Assembly: GCF_019312585.1 (NCBI RefSeq)
Contig: NZ_JAHWDP010000001.1
Location: 248,001-312,000 of the forward strand
DNA: 64,000 nucleotides
DNA from: Halomarinibacterium sedimenti
GTDB lineage: Bacteria; Bacteroidota; Bacteroidia; Flavobacteriales; Flavobacteriaceae
Direction of reading: 5' to 3'
Made by a program: the position numbers and the translations under genes. Shown piece after piece: positions 1 to 9,086 of this stretch. Below the pieces are notes generated by a model. That model worked only from the letters and a program-made list of their open reading frames with translations. It searched no databases and was not told the DNA's origin. Each line of letters begins with the position of its first letter. The first letter of the stretch is position 1.

Positions 1-440
1 AAACCTCTTTCCTTAAAATAACTATAGCCTATGGCTTTGCCAGCTTCCGTTTCGGTAAGTGTTTTAGCAAAATAGTCTCGTGCAAATTCATTCACCAAAT
101 ACAAGCTTTCCCGTTCGCTTGCTTCCTCTTTGGCTTCGGCACTTTGCTCGGTTTCTTCAATTTCAATTCCGTACTTTTTTGCCAAATATTTAATGGCTTC
201 GGGATACGAAAAATGCTCGTGTTCCATTAAAAAAGCCACTACATTACCTCCTTTTCCGCTGGAAAAATCTTTCCAAATCTGCTTAACGGGAGATACCATA
301 AAACTTGGAGTGCGTTCTTCAGAAAAAGGACTCAATCCTTTATAGTTACTCCCCGATTTCTTTAACTGAACAAAATCACCAATAACCTCCTCAACACGGG
401 CGGTATCAAATACTTGATCTATGGTGGTTTTTGAAATCAA
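1..440 (-). CDS. dnaG: DNA primase, N-terminal part (cut by window edge)
   Basis: Synthesises RNA primers at the replication fork. The visible 146 codons cover the N-terminal zinc-ribbon region and the start of the catalytic core; the rest lies left of position 1. Sequence landmarks are KGLSPFSEERTPSF and KQIWKDFSSGKGGNVVAFLM, which align with KGLCPFHxEKTPSF and FxCFGCGxGG of ordinary primases. The four zinc ligands (Cys, His, Cys, Cys) therefore read Ser, Ser, Asp, Ser here. There is no ATG upstream of that block. An in-frame stop (complement of 447-449) leaves TTG at 440-438 (LISKTTIDQVFD) as the best start, with ATT next to it as the alternative. Identity is clear from the ordered motifs; loss of metal binding is inferred from the alignment. 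Confidence 0.93.
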   Translation of the reverse strand, partial: MISKTTIDQVFDTARVEEVIGDFVQLKKSGSNYKGLSPFSEERTPSFMVSPVKQIWKDFSSGKGGNVVAFLMEHEHFSYPEAIKYLAKKYGIEIEETEQSAEAKEEASERESLYLVNEFARDYFAKTLTETEAGKAIGYSYFKERG

Positions 441-480
441 AAGGAGCTAAATTTAAAACAAATATACTAAATGAAAACCT

Positions 481-495
481 CTCGACTGCGCTCGA
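481..495. repeat. CTCGACTGCGCTCGA intergenic motif
   Basis: A short GC-richer motif in an AT-rich gap, with TCGA at both ends (482-485 and 492-495). I recall near-identical strings being scattered through intergenic regions of many Flavobacteriaceae genomes. No second copy was noticed in this window, so its repeat nature is from memory only. Confidence 0.35.
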
Positions 496-503
496 TGATA
501 CAA

Positions 504-535
504 TAAAAAAGACACTCAAAAACCGAGTGCCTTTT
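504..535 (-). terminator. Intrinsic terminator of the 560-1609 gene
   Basis: On the minus strand a ten-pair stem with one G-T wobble (AAAGGCACTC / GAGTGTCTTT) encloses a GGTTTTT loop and runs into a T tract. It lies 25 bases after the stop codon of the outer-membrane protein gene. Confidence 0.7.
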
Positions 536-559
536 CTTACTAATTATTGAAACATCTGG

Positions 560-1609
560 CTAATCCATATCGAAACGCAATCCTAAGGATACATTGTGAA
601 GGTCTATAGTATTATCTTTAAAAATTGGGTTGAGATCATATTTTACATAAAGCGCAGTGTCTCGCCATCCAATATACCCACTCAATCCATAAATTACATT
701 ATTAGTATTGTAATTGGCCTTTAATTTTTGTTTTACACTTTCACCTTCTTCATCAAACTTTAATTTTTGACGTGCGCCTAAATTAAGTCCAACATACCCA
801 CCCAAACCTACTTTTATTTTATTATAGGTATTATACCTAAAATAGGTTTCTTTTTCAATCTTGTTTGAGGGGCCAAATTCAAAATGTACTGGAATTACAA
901 GGTTATCCATTCGGAATTTCGATTTATCCAAATCTCCATCAAACGTTTGCAGTTCGGACATGTCTCCTGTATCCACAAAATACCTATTATCTGTTGGCTT
1001 AAGTCCGTTAAACTGAAATGAAATTCCGTATTTTACACGAAGCCAATTGCTTTCATTAAAAACTCTCGTTTTCCAAGCCCAACCAATTTCTGCAAATCGG
1101 CTTCCTCCTATTTTAAAATCGCTATCATTTAAAGATTGTCCATCGCCAATCGCATTGTTTAAGCCAAAAGCCAAAACAAAATCACTGGTGGTACGACGGT
1201 CGTATTTTCTTTCTTTATACTTTCTACCTAGGTAAATAAAGCCGTCTTTGTCTTTTCCTCCCAGTCCAAAACTCAAAACAGTTCGATCATCATCATCAAT
1301 AACCTCCACAGTATTGTTGCGTTGGATTAATGCTATTTTATTATCTACAATAGCGATTCGGTTTTCAATATTGAGTGCATGCTTTTCGGCAGCGGCGTTT
1401 TTTAATTGCTCTGCTTCAGCCTCAGTAATTTGATTGTTCTCCAATCTTTTATTAATGTTCTCTACTTCCCCTTTTAACAAGTCCTTTTCTTCATTAATAA
1501 TAGCTTCCTTTGAAGCTTCTAAGGTTTCTAAAGTGGTTTCTTGAGCGTGGATTTGGCACATAGTTAGTAGCCATACCGCCAAAGCGGCACTAAATGTAAT
1601 AAGTCTCAT
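560..1609 (-). CDS. Predicted outer-membrane beta-barrel protein with coiled-coil N-terminus
   Basis: 349 residues. A signal peptide covers about 1-22 (ends IHAQ). A charged Glu/Lys/Asn-rich helical stretch follows at about 25-95, probably a coiled coil. From about residue 105 the protein alternates polar and aromatic residues with frequent glycines and ends in VSLGLRFDMD, the pattern of an outer-membrane barrel. No enzyme motif was recognised. It is the last gene of an apparent three-gene unit after an ECF sigma factor and its putative anti-sigma factor (44-base gap), so it may be a regulated envelope target or a sensor partner. The function is unknown; only the cell location is predicted. 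Confidence 0.75.
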   Translation of the reverse strand: MRLITFSAALAVWLLTMCQIHAQETTLETLEASKEAIINEEKDLLKGEVENINKRLENNQITEAEAEQLKNAAAEKHALNIENRIAIVDNKIALIQRNNTVEVIDDDDRTVLSFGLGGKDKDGFIYLGRKYKERKYDRRTTSDFVLAFGLNNAIGDGQSLNDSDFKIGGSRFAEIGWAWKTRVFNESNWLRVKYGISFQFNGLKPTDNRYFVDTGDMSELQTFDGDLDKSKFRMDNLVIPVHFEFGPSNKIEKETYFRYNTYNKIKVGLGGYVGLNLGARQKLKFDEEGESVKQKLKANYNTNNVIYGLSGYIGWRDTALYVKYDLNPIFKDNTIDLHNVSLGLRFDMD

Positions 1610-1653
1610 AATGTTCGTGATTTGTGCTTTTTAAAGCGTGATTGATGAATTGT

Positions 1654-2439
1654 TTAATTGTTGCGCTCTGCAACGGCAGACCGCACTTTGTTGAATCCTT
1701 CCCCTAAGGCATCGAAAACCCGATCTCGAAAACTACGTTCTAGTTCGGTTTCTACATCCAACAGTAGGGCTGCAGCATCTACTTTTTGGGTGTTGGCCTG
1801 TAAGATTCTATTATTGGAGATGTCCCGTTGTGCTTTGGCCAAAAGCGCATCGATTTCATCTGGGGTCACTGTATTATTTTCATTTTGAATTTTCTGAACC
1901 GCAATCACTACCTCATCTACTTTCTTGTTTATAAAAAGCTCTTCTTTTGTGGGTTCTTTTTCAGTCTTAGCTTCTTTTATCGCAATGACTTCTTTGTTTT
2001 GGTTTTGAATTTCAATTAACGGATTGATAGTCTCTTTTTTAATTGAAGCTGGGTTCTTTTCAGTTTTGGCAATGTTCGATTTTGGAAGTTGAACCTCTTC
2101 TATTTTTTCGGCAGGGATATCATTATCTTTTTCTTCTGAAATATTTTCAGAAGCTATTCCTCCTTCATTTTGAAATTGTTCATTGGTATCTAACACTTCT
2201 ATTGGTGTTTCATTTACTAGTTGGGTATTTACCTTTTCTTTACTAAAAAACAAGGTGGTTACCAGTAATATCCCTACAAAACTTGCTGCGACAGCAAACC
2301 AAACAAAGGTATTGTTCCTTTTTTGTGGGGCTTGCGTATCTAATTTTGCTGAAAGTTTTGCCCAAGCATCATGGCTAGGAGTAAGTTCCCTTTCCTGCAA
2401 CTTTTCTCTAATATTTTCTTCAAATTTAATGGGTGCCAT
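1654..2439 (-). CDS. Putative anti-sigma factor, single-pass membrane protein
   Basis: 261 residues. A short soluble N-terminus (about 1-43, with SHDAWAKLSAKL) is followed by one membrane helix at about 45-66. A long hydrophilic Glu/Lys/Asn-rich tail follows and ends in a more ordered helix near 205-255. This is the architecture of membrane anti-sigma factors that hold an ECF sigma factor with the N-terminal part. The start overlaps the end of the sigma gene by 14 bases, which suggests translational coupling. No zinc-binding anti-sigma motif (HxxxCxxC) is visible. The call rests mainly on position and topology, so a different small membrane protein is possible. Confidence 0.65.
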   Translation of the reverse strand: MAPIKFEENIREKLQERELTPSHDAWAKLSAKLDTQAPQKRNNTFVWFAVAASFVGILLVTTLFFSKEKVNTQLVNETPIEVLDTNEQFQNEGGIASENISEEKDNDIPAEKIEEVQLPKSNIAKTEKNPASIKKETINPLIEIQNQNKEVIAIKEAKTEKEPTKEELFINKKVDEVVIAVQKIQNENNTVTPDEIDALLAKAQRDISNNRILQANTQKVDAAALLLDVETELERSFRDRVFDALGEGFNKVRSAVAERNN

Positions 2440-2992
2440 AACTTAATTTGTTTTCTTGATTCATCCTATTTTGAAGCGCCTTTCGTGCTTTAAACAACTG
2501 GGTTTTTGATGTGCTTTCAGAAATTTGTAACAACTCTGCTATCTCACTATGTTTATAACCCTCAACTGCATATAGCACAAAAACGGTTTTGTAGCCATCG
2601 GGAAGTTCGTCTATCATTTTTTGGATTTCATTTACTTCCAATTCTGTTTCAATATAGGCGACGTGATCTGTAGATTGCTCTAGTACTTTCTCATCTTCAA
2701 AAAATAAAGCCTTCTCTTTGCGCAATTGAGAGATAGACTCATTGACCATAATCCGGCGTATCCAACCTTCAAAACTACCTTCAAACTTATACGAGTTTAA
2801 GTAGGTAAATACTTTTAGAAATCCAGTAAGCATCACCTCTTCGGCAATATCATCTCTTTTAATATACTGCCTGCAAACACTTAGCATCTTTGGTGCAAAA
2901 AGTTCATACAATTCCTGCTGTGCTTTTCTATTACCATCTTTGGCTCGAGAAATAACACTTTTGTAATTTTTATGTAATGAAACCAATCGCAT
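2426..2992 (-). CDS. RNA polymerase ECF-type sigma factor
   Basis: 188 residues, the usual ECF length. Region 2 (core binding, -10 recognition) covers roughly residues 20-90 (QELYELFAPKM, IAEEVMLTGFLKVFTYL, GWIRRIMVN). Region 4 covers about 125-180 (LPDGYKTVFVLYAVEGYKHSEIAELL followed by the recognition helix ISESTSKTQLFKARKAL). It heads the unit sigma / anti-sigma / outer-membrane protein, which implies that a membrane-derived signal releases it to transcribe envelope genes. The stimulus is unknown. Confidence 0.93.
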   Translation of the reverse strand: MRLVSLHKNYKSVISRAKDGNRKAQQELYELFAPKMLSVCRQYIKRDDIAEEVMLTGFLKVFTYLNSYKFEGSFEGWIRRIMVNESISQLRKEKALFFEDEKVLEQSTDHVAYIETELEVNEIQKMIDELPDGYKTVFVLYAVEGYKHSEIAELLQISESTSKTQLFKARKALQNRMNQENKLSYGTH

Positions 2993-3065
2993 ACAAGGGT
3001 TTAAAAAACGCTTCTATTATAAAGACGCAACATCGAAAGAAAAGGTTGCCTCGGGTTCAAAAAAA

Positions 3066-4043
3066 TTATTTTTTTCTCTCTATAACGTAGTTCACCATAA
3101 GTTCTAAGGAGTCTCTATAAGGTGAGGCAGGATAACTTTGTAAAAGAGTTAGTGCTTGTTCTTGGTAGGTTGTCATTTTTGAAATAGCATAATCCAAACC
3201 TCCACTATTCTTTACAAACGCAATAACTTCTTTTACTCTTTGCTTATCATTATTATAATTCTTCACCGAATTAATAAGCCAAACACGGTCTTTTTTTGAC
3301 GCATTATTGATAGCATATATTAAAGGAAGTGTCATTTTCTTTTCTTTAATATCAATTCCTGTGGGTTTCCCAATGGCAGTATCGCCATAATCAAACAAGT
3401 CATCCTTTATTTGAAACGCTATCCCTATTAATTCTCCAAATTTTCTTAAAGTTTCAACATCATTGGCTTTTGCATGAACAGATTGAGCTCCCATAGCACA
3501 GCAAGCAGCAATAAGTGTAGCGGTTTTTTGACGAATAATATTAAAATACACCTCTTCTGTGATATCAAGCCTACGAGCTTTTTCAATTTGAAGTAATTCG
3601 CCTTCGCTCATTTCACGCACAGCCACCGAAATAATTTTCAATAAATCGAAATCATCATTATCTATAGAGAGTAGTAACCCTTTTGAAAGCAGATAATCGC
3701 CTACCAGCACAGCAATTTTATTTTTCCAAAGGGCATTGATGGAAAAGAATCCTCGTCTTCGATTACTATCGTCCACTACATCATCATGCACAAGGGTTGC
3801 AGTATGTATTAACTCAATTACTGAAGCCCCACGATAGGTACGCTCATTCACTTTACCCTCGTTGCACATTTTGGCTATTAAAAAAACAAACATGGGTCGC
3901 ATTTGTTTTCCCTTCCGATTTACCACATAATGTGTAATTCTATTAAAAAGTGCCACTTTTGTAGACATGGACTCAGAGAACTTTTTTTCGAAAAGTTCCA
4001 TCTCTTCCTCAATGGGCAGTTTTATTTTGGAAACGACTTTCAT
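3066..4043 (-). CDS. Polyprenyl diphosphate synthase (trans-isoprenyl, long chain)
   Basis: 325 residues. Condenses isopentenyl diphosphate onto an allylic primer to make the isoprenoid side chain, most likely of menaquinone. Both aspartate-rich magnesium sites are present: DDVVD at 87-91 and DDLFD at 214-218, with the basic patch SNRRRG after the first. Length and motifs fit the octaprenyl/heptaprenyl synthase branch (IspB-like), but the product chain length cannot be read from the sequence with confidence. It stands alone between the sigma operon and the plus-strand T9SS gene. Confidence 0.93.
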   Translation of the reverse strand: MKVVSKIKLPIEEEMELFEKKFSESMSTKVALFNRITHYVVNRKGKQMRPMFVFLIAKMCNEGKVNERTYRGASVIELIHTATLVHDDVVDDSNRRRGFFSINALWKNKIAVLVGDYLLSKGLLLSIDNDDFDLLKIISVAVREMSEGELLQIEKARRLDITEEVYFNIIRQKTATLIAACCAMGAQSVHAKANDVETLRKFGELIGIAFQIKDDLFDYGDTAIGKPTGIDIKEKKMTLPLIYAINNASKKDRVWLINSVKNYNNDKQRVKEVIAFVKNSGGLDYAISKMTTYQEQALTLLQSYPASPYRDSLELMVNYVIERKK

Positions 4044-4146
4044 ATACTCAGAGATACAAATTACGTTAAATTAGAATTAAAATAGTAGTATATAGAATGC
4101 ATTTGTTTAATTTTAAAACTTCATTAAACCTTAAAATATATTTAAT

Positions 4147-5010
4147 ATGAAAAAAATTACTTTATTGGCAGCTTTCTTTGCTGCATTTGCTATGAATGGA
4201 CAAATTATCTTTTCTGAAGATTTTGAAGCAGATCCCGTTGATTCTATCCTATTTACCAATTGGGATAACCATGATGAAGACGGAGATGGAAATTTTTGGG
4301 AAGTAACTGATATGTTTGCTTTTGCGACTGGAACCAGTGGTGCGGTTAATCACCCAATGCAAACTTTAGCGGCTGATTCTGACTCTTGGGAAGGTGGTGC
4401 ATTTTCACCTGATAATTATTTAGTGACAAAAACTCCATTAAATCTATCAAATTCTTCAGGGTCTTCTCTTACTTATACTGTTGGAACTTATCAAGTTAAT
4501 GGAACCTTTATTAATGATAAATATTCTATTTACCTAACAGATTCAAATGCTGTATTAGATATTTTAGCGGCAACCCCTGTTGTTACAAAATTTGTTGGCG
4601 ATGATTGCCCAAGCAATCAAGCAGACGGTTCTGAGTCTGCGGCAACATTAACTGTTGATATTTCAGCTTTTGATGGACAAGTTGTATACTTAACGTTTAG
4701 ACATTATGACACTACAGATGAAAATTCTGTATTAATTGATGATGTTATTGTTGATGGTATTCTTGCAGTTTCAGATCAAAACTTTAATGGTTTTACTTAT
4801 TTTGTAGATGCCAACAACCAACTTAATCTTTCTGCTTCTATTGCTATGGAAAAAGTGGCTTTATACAATGTATTAGGACAAGAGGTATTATCGGCTAAGC
4901 TTTCTAGCAACAGTGAAGTTATAGATATTTCTGGATTAAATTCTGGTGTTTATATAGCAACCGTATCTATTGAAGGGCAAGTAAAGTCTTTTAAAATTGT
5001 TAAGAAATAA
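4147..5010 (+). CDS. Secreted T9SS protein with choice-of-anchor J / cleaved-adhesin-type domain
   Basis: 287 residues. A signal peptide covers about 1-18 (MKKITLLAAFFAAFAMNG). The body begins FSEDFEADPV and contains GDGNFWEV, YLVTKTPLNLSNSS and VYLTFRHYDTTDENSVLIDDV, the pattern of the jelly-roll choice-of-anchor J domain (about 22-200). The last 75 residues (ALYNVLGQEVLSAKL, ISGLNSGVYIATV, KSFKIVKK) form a type A C-terminal sorting domain, so the protein should be exported by the type IX system and attached to the surface or released. The ligand is unknown. Monocistronic, with its own terminator. Confidence 0.88.
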   Translation: MKKITLLAAFFAAFAMNGQIIFSEDFEADPVDSILFTNWDNHDEDGDGNFWEVTDMFAFATGTSGAVNHPMQTLAADSDSWEGGAFSPDNYLVTKTPLNLSNSSGSSLTYTVGTYQVNGTFINDKYSIYLTDSNAVLDILAATPVVTKFVGDDCPSNQADGSESAATLTVDISAFDGQVVYLTFRHYDTTDENSVLIDDVIVDGILAVSDQNFNGFTYFVDANNQLNLSASIAMEKVALYNVLGQEVLSAKLSSNSEVIDISGLNSGVYIATVSIEGQVKSFKIVKK

Positions 5011-5033
5011 TTTAACTAATTAAGTACAATTTT

Positions 5034-5062
5034 AAAGAGCGGCAATTGCCGCTCTTTTTTTT
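5034..5062 (+). terminator. Strong intrinsic terminator between convergent genes
   Basis: A perfect inverted repeat AAAGAGCGGCAATTGCCGCTCTTT is followed by a T run. It sits between the T9SS gene and the minus-strand rlmN, whose stop codon begins at 5063; it can act in both directions. Confidence 0.9.
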
Positions 5063-6101
5063 ATTTCTTATTTGCTAATTGTCCGCAAGCCGCATCAATA
5101 TCTTTACCTCTACTTCTTCTAACAGTAACTGGAATTCTATTCGATTCTAGCTGCTGAATATACTTTTGGATTGCATCATCATCTGCTTGCTGGAAATCGC
5201 CATCATCAATAGGGTTGTACTCGATTAAATTAACCTTACAAGGCACATATTTACAGAATCTAACCAAGGCTTTTATATCTTCATCCTTATCATTGATTCC
5301 TTTCCAAACTACATACTCGTAGGTGATTTTCTTCTTGGTGTTTGAATACCAATATTCTAAAGATTCTTGTAAATCTTGAAGTGTAAAACTCTTTGCAAAC
5401 GGCATGATTTGTTCGCGAGTTTCTTGAATGGCAGAATGTAATGAAACAGCTAGATTAAATTTTACCTTATCATCGGCTAGCTTTTTAATCATTTTTGGCA
5501 CACCCGAGGTAGATAAGGTTATTCTCTTTGGAGACATCCCCAAACCTTCATCACTCGTTATTTTTTCAATAGATTCAAGAACATTTTTATAGTTCATAAG
5601 AGGCTCACCCATTCCCATAAAAACAATATTTGTAAGGGGTCTGTTATGGTATAGCAAACTTTCACGGTGAATTGCAACCACCTGATCGTAAATCTCATCG
5701 GGATTTAAATTACGCATACGTTTTAATCGTGCTGTGGCACAAAAATTACAATCCAGACTACAACCCACTTGTGAAGATACACAAGCGGTTGTTCTTTTTG
5801 AAGTAGGAATAAGCACTGATTCAACAATGAGACCGTCATGCAATCGTACGGCGTTTTTAATGGTACCATCTTTACTTTTTTGAAGAGTATCTACCTTTAT
5901 ATGATTGATTACAAAATTCTCCTCTAATTGTGTCCGAGTTTCTTTTGAAATATTTGTCATATCTTCAAAAGAATGCGCCCCTTTATTCCATAGCCATTCA
6001 TAGACTTGATTCCCTCTAAATGCTTTATCCCCCTTGGAAACAAAAAAATCTCGAAGTTCTTCTTTTGAAAGTGCTCTTATGTCTTTTTTTTCGGAAATCA
6101 T
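5061..6101 (-). CDS. rlmN: 23S rRNA (adenine-2503-C2)-methyltransferase, radical SAM
   Basis: 346 residues. Methylates C2 of A2503 in 23S rRNA, and C2 of A37 in some tRNAs, by a radical-SAM, ping-pong mechanism. The CxxxCxxC iron-sulfur motif is at C114, C118 and C121. The C-terminal catalytic cysteine is at C339 (DAACGQL). Other signatures are NIVFMGMGEPLMNY and RITLSTSGVPKMI. Full length with no anomalies. Monocistronic by spacing. Confidence 0.97.
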   Translation of the reverse strand: MISEKKDIRALSKEELRDFFVSKGDKAFRGNQVYEWLWNKGAHSFEDMTNISKETRTQLEENFVINHIKVDTLQKSKDGTIKNAVRLHDGLIVESVLIPTSKRTTACVSSQVGCSLDCNFCATARLKRMRNLNPDEIYDQVVAIHRESLLYHNRPLTNIVFMGMGEPLMNYKNVLESIEKITSDEGLGMSPKRITLSTSGVPKMIKKLADDKVKFNLAVSLHSAIQETREQIMPFAKSFTLQDLQESLEYWYSNTKKKITYEYVVWKGINDKDEDIKALVRFCKYVPCKVNLIEYNPIDDGDFQQADDDAIQKYIQQLESNRIPVTVRRSRGKDIDAACGQLANKK

Positions 6102-6133
6102 CTGGCAAAATTACCATATATTTTTGGGTATAA

Positions 6134-6163
6134 TAAAAAACCTCTTAAAATTAAGAGGCTTTA
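6134..6163 (-). terminator. Terminator in the rlmN/protease gap
   Basis: On the minus strand AAGCCTCTTAA / TTAAGAGGTT is followed by a T run. It lies 25-54 bases after the protease stop codon at 6188. Confidence 0.75.
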
Positions 6164-6187
6164 TTACTTTAAATAGTATAGCGTTGG

Positions 6188-7858
6188 TTAATGCCTAATG
6201 ATAATTTTTTTTGTGATACTATCATTAGTGTTATCATCAATTAAATGCAGAAAGTAAATACCCTCTGGGTAATTTTCAACATTCATTCTATTTTCGGAAT
6301 TCGACATACTTCCTCTTGACACTTCTTGCCCTAGCATATTGTAAAAACGATAACTTAAGTTAGGGTATCGCGTATTCATAACCATAAAATAGTTTGATAC
6401 TGGATTAGGATAAACAAACAATTGACCCGTAAATTCAAAATCTCCAACACTTAATGAGTTTTCAATTGTATCGATTTGATTTTGTCCACTGTTAAGTGGG
6501 TCTAACCAATCACGAAGTCTGTTATCAGGCGAAGTACCTGCATTCCAAGAAATACCTATCCTTCCATAAATATCATAGTCGCCATTATTTTCAATACCAT
6601 TACAATTAGATTCACCTGCATACAGCTGTCCAATAATCCTTCCAAATTCATTAAAAAGTGGCGATCCAGAAGATCCACTTTCTGTTGTTCCTATATCCCA
6701 ACCATTTCCATTTCCTGCAGAAACTCCTCTAATGAGCCACACTTTTACTCCATTGGCATTTTCTTTAATAGCTGGATCGTTATCTCTACAAATTTTCATT
6801 ATATCACCATTAGGATGATGAATTCCAATCTGGAACTGAGGTTGAATATCGCTTTTATCCCATCCTGCAAATGCTACATCCCATGAAGCCGGAATTGAGT
6901 TAAAAAGTTCTACCAAGGCAAAATCTGTAATTGTATTACTTGCTCTTAATTGGGCACCACTCATTGTGAAATTAGACTGGATATCTGCACTTTCTCCATC
7001 AATTCCGCAAACTGGATTGGGGCTCACCCAATTAAAACGAACCGACCATAAAGCAGGATCTGAATTATTCAAACAATGATTTGCTGTTAGCAAATATGGT
7101 TTTTTATCATGCATAGTATTGTTTACCAGAGCAGCAGAGCAAAGATGTCCGTTTCCTAAGTTTAAAAGTGCAACCGTTTTTTTAATTAAATTTTTCTTGC
7201 TTTCAAAATCACTACCCACAGAGCAATTTACATCAAAATTACAATCACCAGAATCTCCAAGACCTCTTCCATCCTCCAACATTTGCCGTACTCTTCCCAT
7301 ACGGTACCCGTGAATAATACTGCCAATTTCTAGTAAAGGAGGGCTTGAAACATGGGGTGGTTGAAAATATTCCACCACAATAGTTTCCCCTTCAATAAAC
7401 CAAGAACCTAAAACATTAGAATTCCTATTGTTTTCCGTAGTATAAACTATAGAAAAATCAGTTTTATTAGAATTGTACATTTGCAAGGTAGCACCCTCAG
7501 GAAGTCGAAAATTATTAAAGTTAACTCCCATATTTAGTGCCTCGGGAGATTTTATTGCAACTCTCCAAAGTTTACTCCCATCATCCAAGAGTGTCCAAAC
7601 ACCACTACTTTCAAAATCTAGTGTGATTCTTCGTTCAACTCCATATCTCCAAGGAAGTGTTTTATCTTGGTCGTTAATACTGTCTTCAATAGCTAAAGCG
7701 ACTAAATCTAAAGGAATTAATTCTATTGGGGAAATATCATCAAGCTGTAACTCCCAACTTAATGGAGTCCTGCCCTCTTGTGACGTTGCTGTGAAGAAGG
7801 AAATAAGAAAAAGCAATAGGAAGGTAGCTCTTTTCAACTTAAAATGGTTAGCTATCAA
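6188..7858 (-). CDS. Secreted trypsin-fold serine endopeptidase with T9SS sorting domain
   Basis: 556 residues. A signal peptide covers about 1-26. A propeptide-like region (about 30-190) precedes the catalytic domain (about 215-465). The chymotrypsin-fold triad is visible as His261 (LLTANHC), Asp312 (ITDFALVEL) and Ser399 (GSSGSPLFN). Several cysteines (C206, C212, C240, C262, C284) suggest disulfides. The general shape is that of lysyl-endopeptidase-like enzymes (family S1, Achromobacter protease I group), but the specificity cannot be read off. The last ~75 residues (LFVYPNPVSNYFMV, RFYNMLGQEVSRG, YPEGIYFLHL) are a type A T9SS sorting domain. Monocistronic. Confidence 0.9.
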   Translation of the reverse strand: MIANHFKLKRATFLLLFLISFFTATSQEGRTPLSWELQLDDISPIELIPLDLVALAIEDSINDQDKTLPWRYGVERRITLDFESSGVWTLLDDGSKLWRVAIKSPEALNMGVNFNNFRLPEGATLQMYNSNKTDFSIVYTTENNRNSNVLGSWFIEGETIVVEYFQPPHVSSPPLLEIGSIIHGYRMGRVRQMLEDGRGLGDSGDCNFDVNCSVGSDFESKKNLIKKTVALLNLGNGHLCSAALVNNTMHDKKPYLLTANHCLNNSDPALWSVRFNWVSPNPVCGIDGESADIQSNFTMSGAQLRASNTITDFALVELFNSIPASWDVAFAGWDKSDIQPQFQIGIHHPNGDIMKICRDNDPAIKENANGVKVWLIRGVSAGNGNGWDIGTTESGSSGSPLFNEFGRIIGQLYAGESNCNGIENNGDYDIYGRIGISWNAGTSPDNRLRDWLDPLNSGQNQIDTIENSLSVGDFEFTGQLFVYPNPVSNYFMVMNTRYPNLSYRFYNMLGQEVSRGSMSNSENRMNVENYPEGIYFLHLIDDNTNDSITKKIIIRH

Positions 7859-7905
7859 CTAACTAAGATAGCTTTTTCTTTTATAATTAGAAAAAACTGA
7901 GGCAC

Positions 7906-7936
7906 AAAAAAAGCCCTATTCAAAAAATAGAGCTTT
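7906..7936 (-). terminator. Terminator downstream of queA
   Basis: On the minus strand AAAAGCTCTATT / AATAGGGCTTTT with one G-T pair is followed by a T tract. It lies just past the queA stop codon. Confidence 0.75.
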
Positions 7937-7956
7937 TAATCATTATCTAGCTAATG

Positions 7957-9012
7957 TTATATAATTAACATCGCATCACCATAGGTATAAAAACGATATT
8001 TTTCTTTTATGGCTTCTGCATAGGCTTCCTTAATAAATTCGTGACCTGCAAAAGCAGCTACCATCATTAATAAGGTTGACTTTGGTGTATGGAAATTAGT
8101 TACCATACTATTAGCAATACTAAAATCATAAGGAGGGAAAATAAACTTATTGGTCCATCCTGTATATGCATTTAGAGTTGCTCCAGAAGAAACTGAACTT
8201 TCTAAAGCTCTCATTACCGTAGTGCCCACGGCACAAATACGTCTTTTATCCTTTATTCCACGGTTTATGGTCTCAACAGCCGCATCTTGAATAATCATCT
8301 CTTCCGAATCCATTTTGTGTTTGGAAAGGTCCTCAACCTCCACTGGGCTAAAAGTCCCTAATCCTACATGCAAAGTAACTTCAGCAAAATTTACTCCCTT
8401 AATTTCCAAACGCTTCATTAAATGTTTTGAAAAGTGTAATCCAGCGGTAGGCGCAGCAACTGCTCCTTCATTTTTAGCAAAAATAGTTTGGTAACGTTCT
8501 GCATCTTCCGGTTCTACATCTCTTTTAATATATTTTGGAAGAGGTGTTTCTCCTAGCTCAGTTAATTTACTTCTAAACTCTTCATACGAACCGTCAAAAA
8601 GAAAACGCAGTGTTCTTCCTCGAGACGTAGTATTGTCTATCACCTCTGCTACTAAAGACTCATCATCTCCAAAATACAATTTGTTTCCAATTCTAATTTT
8701 ACGCGCTGGATCTACCAAAACATCCCAAAGACGAGTTTCTGGATTTAGTTCACGCAATAAAAAGACTTCTATACGAGCTCCGGTTTTTTCTTTATTTCCG
8801 AAAAGGCGTGCTGGGAAAACCTTGGTATTATTTAACACCAATACATCATCTTCCTTAAAATATTCAATTAAATCCTTGAACATTTTATGCTCAATGGTTT
8901 TCTCTTTTCTATTTAACACCATAAGACGCGCATCGTCTCTATTTGGTGCTGGGTATTCTGCAAGTAAGTCGGCTGGTAAGTCGAAGTTAAAATTGGATAA
9001 TTTCATTCCCAT
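7957..9012 (-). CDS. queA: S-adenosylmethionine:tRNA ribosyltransferase-isomerase
   Basis: 351 residues. Transfers and isomerises the ribosyl part of AdoMet onto preQ1-modified tRNA to give epoxyqueuosine. Signatures: [29 protein letters not shown] at the N-terminus, [27 protein letters not shown], and the C-terminal [24 protein letters not shown]. The start MGMKL could also be the Met three residues in. It follows aroA with a 74-base gap and may be part of the same minus-strand housekeeping run. Confidence 0.97.
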   Translation of the reverse strand: MGMKLSNFNFDLPADLLAEYPAPNRDDARLMVLNRKEKTIEHKMFKDLIEYFKEDDVLVLNNTKVFPARLFGNKEKTGARIEVFLLRELNPETRLWDVLVDPARKIRIGNKLYFGDDESLVAEVIDNTTSRGRTLRFLFDGSYEEFRSKLTELGETPLPKYIKRDVEPEDAERYQTIFAKNEGAVAAPTAGLHFSKHLMKRLEIKGVNFAEVTLHVGLGTFSPVEVEDLSKHKMDSEEMIIQDAAVETINRGIKDKRRICAVGTTVMRALESSVSSGATLNAYTGWTNKFIFPPYDFSIANSMVTNFHTPKSTLLMMVAAFAGHEFIKEAYAEAIKEKYRFYTYGDAMLII

Positions 9013-9086
9013 AAGTGATGGCTTTTATTTTAGAAGCGGCAAATATACAACCTCAAGATAGGCGTTGTCAAGTAAATAGGGATTTA

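Noticed and set aside
5034-5057. GGCAATTGCC palindrome as a member of the same operator family
   Set aside because: It is the centre of a perfect GC-rich hairpin with a T run between convergent genes; a terminator explains it fully.
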